DNA from: Blastocatellia bacterium AA13
GTDB lineage: Bacteria; Acidobacteriota; Blastocatellia; UBA7656
Assembly: GCA_003222245.1 (NCBI GenBank)
Contig: QHVH01000008.1
Span: forward strand, 225,679 to 289,678
Length of the DNA stretch: 64,000 nt
Reading direction: 5' to 3'
Position numbers and translations under genes: made by a program. Shown here one piece after another: positions 62,364 through 64,000 of this stretch. Position 1 is the first letter of the stretch; every line of letters begins with the position of its first letter. The notes beneath the pieces are model-generated. The model ran no database searches and had not been told where the DNA came from. It saw only the letters and a list, made by a program, of their open reading frames with translations.

Positions 62364-63760
62364 GTCGGAATGAAGCCGCGCTCTTTAGCGGATTGAGACT
62401 TTCGCCTTGGCAGCATTTGCGGCAACTTCATTGGCGTCGGAATGAAGCCGCGCTCTTTAGCGGATTGAGACTGTATGATGTCGGCACAAAACCTCCTGCC
62501 TGTTTTGTAGTCGGAATGAAGCCGCGCTCTTTAGCGGATTGAGACTTCCTCGCTTTGTGTTATTCGACCTCCTTCATTGCCGGTCGGAATGAAGCCGCGC
62601 TCTTTAGCGGATTGAGACTCAAAAATCACTAGAAGAGTGATGTTTTTATCACGGGGTCGGAATGAAGCCGCGCTCTTTAGCGGATTGAGACCGTAGTATG
62701 AGAACTTACCGCTCGTGCGCGCAGCGTGTCGGAATGAAGCCGCGCTCTTTAGCGGATTGAGACACGACGTTTGTGGCCTGTGAGCTGATCCGCACTTCGA
62801 GTCGGAATGAAGCCGCGCTCTTTAGCGGATTGAGACATTACTCCGACTATCTTAATGCCGTTCAAAAGCTTGCGTCGGAATGAAGCCGCGCTCTTTAGCG
62901 GATTGAGACTTTTCCACATTCCGTATGCTGACCGGAGTCGTAGACGTCGGAATGAAGCCGCGCTCTTTAGCGGATTGAGACCCGTGTCCAGGCGATGTCC
63001 TTCACCGAGTCCGTCCCAGTCGGAATGAAGCCGCGCTCTTTAGCGGATTGAGACAAACTCTGCTGAGAGCGGCAGAGGCGGACTGACCATGTCGGAATGA
63101 AGCCGCGCTCTTTAGCGGATTGAGACTGGAGCGGGCTGATCCGCTCCCGCGTTTCTCGATGCGTCGGAATGAAGCCGCGCTCTTTAGCGGATTGAGACTC
63201 AATGGGTACGGTTGCTGTTGGCCGCTGGCGTCGTGTCGGAATGAAGCCGCGCTCTTTAGCGGATTGAGACTTACGCCGATTTGGCTGAAGCCATCCTGTC
63301 TCTGGGGTCGGAATGAAGCCGCGCTCTTTAGCGGATTGAGACTGTTTGTCGCCCAATCCATGGCGTCATATAGGTCTTGTCGGAATGAAGCCGCGCTCTT
63401 TAGCGGATTGAGACAGTCAGGTTTCTGCCTGACACTCCGGTTTTGGCCCCGTCGGAATGAAGCCGCGCTCTTTAGCGGATTGAGACCAAGCTGCCGGTCA
63501 ATCTGCACATAACGATCTCTGCGTCGGAATGAAGCCGCGCTCTTTAGCGGATTGAGACGCCCACCGCGCTAAAAGCGTGATGGGCCATAAATGGCCGCGT
63601 CGGAATGAAGCCGCGCTCTTTAGCGGATTGAGACTTCACGATGGCGAGCGAGTCCTTCACGAATGAAGGAAGTCGGAATGAAGCCGCGCTCTTTAGCGGA
63701 TTGAGACATAAGGGCCTGGCACTTGCCACCGCACCGCGATCCGCGTCGGAATGAAGCCGC
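62364..63760 (+). CRISPR. CRISPR array: 19 complete repeats plus one truncated
   Basis: Nineteen 36-bp repeats, all identical as read, from 62364-62399 to 63672-63707, beginning GTCGGAATGAAGCCGC and ending GCGGATTGAGAC. A 20th copy (63745-63760) keeps only the first 16 bases and stops at an IS21-type end. Nineteen spacers: 36-38 bp except spacer 17 at 40 bp (63559-63598). CCGC and GCGG inside the repeat can form a short stem around GCTCTTTA. The ATTGAGAC 3' end resembles the ATTGAAAC handle of many type I/III arrays; subtype cannot be called without cas genes, and none is in the window. Intact identical repeats suggest an array active until recently. Confidence 0.97.
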
Positions 63761-64000
63761 CTCGGTGGTCACCCAAAACCGGCCATAGAAGGTCACCTCA
63801 AAACCGGCCATAGAGAATAGTCGCGCGGGACGTTGACGACAGCCCGGGGGAAAGTAGCCTCGGGTGGCATGGGCAACGTATTGAGCGACGAAAAAAGACA
63901 ACAAGTCATAGCACTTGGACGACTCGGATGGAGCCTGAGGCGGATCGAGCAGGCAACCGGTGTACGAAGAGAGACTGCCGGTGCTTATCTAAAGGCGGCA
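63761..64000 (+). mobile_element. IS21-family element, left end, inserted in a CRISPR repeat
   Basis: Right after the broken repeat come two imperfect 23/24-bp direct repeats, GGTCACCCAAAACCGGCCATAGA (63767-63789, given here in parts: GGTCACCC, AAAACCGGCC, ATAGA) and its one-base-longer copy at 63791-63814, then 54 bp to the istA start. Multiple terminal repeats and an istA directed inward are typical of IS21. The other end and the target duplication are outside the window. Exact insertion junction is between 63760 and 63767. Confidence 0.8.
63869..64000 (+). CDS. istA: IS21-family transposase IstA, N-terminal part (runs off window)
   Basis: Forty-four codons are present, open to the last base of the window. 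SDEKRQQVIALGRLGWSLRR and the following EQATGVRRETAGAYLKAA form the N-terminal helix-turn-helix of IstA-type transposases, which bind the terminal repeats. ATG 63869 is assumed; TTG 63881 is an alternative. The DDE catalytic domain and istB would lie beyond 64000. Confidence 0.8.
   Translation, partial: MGNVLSDEKRQQVIALGRLGWSLRRIEQATGVRRETAGAYLKAA

Noticed and set aside
62967..63508. Several long frames with repeated SAKERGFIPT or NPLKSAASFR units
   Set aside because: They are translations of CRISPR repeats and spacers, not proteins.

Overview
The window reads like a chromosomal segment of an Acidobacteriota bacterium, probably near class Blastocatellia. This is inferred from moderately high GC, an Oar-type TonB receptor with an N-terminal carboxypeptidase-regulatory domain, many GT-C/TPR membrane proteins, and NtrC-type two-component pairs. 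No rRNA or other strong taxonomic marker is present, so the assignment is tentative.

Region 1 (1-17.98 kb) is one long plus-strand gene train. It holds two beta-propeller proteins flanking a carbamoyltransferase, a nucleotide-sugar epimerase, a large TonB-dependent receptor, two copies each of a small methyltransferase-like protein and a GT-A-like glycosyltransferase arranged as a mirror image around a CapD/PseB-type dehydratase, a heterodimeric ABC exporter with one degenerate ATPase site, an acyltransferase and a methyltransferase. It ends in a stem-loop at 17944. It looks like a pathway that builds, decorates and exports a glycan or glycoconjugate; I do not recognise it as a described system.

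Region 2 (18-28.7 kb) has a CoA-transferase, a zinc-free reductase, an M49-like peptidase and three tandem paralogues of TMTC-like GT-C membrane proteins with C-terminal TPRs. Region 3 (28.7-36 kb) is a copper/silver-type RND efflux locus: small Cys-rich protein, YtkA-like lipoprotein, CusA-like pump with the three-methionine path, TolC-like channel and adaptor.

Region 4 (36.2-49.7 kb) is a type IV pilus locus. It has PilS/PilR, three type IVa pilins (two preceded by sigma-54 -24/-12 sequences), two more TMTC-like GT-C/TPR proteins, a sugar epimerase, a DegT-type aminotransferase, an ABC-2 permease and a TPR membrane protein. The layout suggests that the pili are glycosylated by the GT-C proteins. 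Region 5 (49.7-57.5 kb) has a DUF3108 protein, a second NtrB/NtrC-like pair, tRNA-Val(GAC), a haem-binding-domain protein, an aspartoacylase-like M14 protein and tRNA-Ala(CGC).

Region 6 (57.5-64 kb) is accessory DNA next to tRNA-Ala. It has a decayed tyrosine-recombinase tail, a metzincin-like secreted protease, a nucleotidyltransferase pair, a HicBA module whose toxin is frameshifted, two small secreted Cys-containing proteins, and a CRISPR array of 19 identical 36-bp repeats. The 20th repeat is cut by the left end of an IS21-family element whose istA runs off the window. No cas gene is visible.
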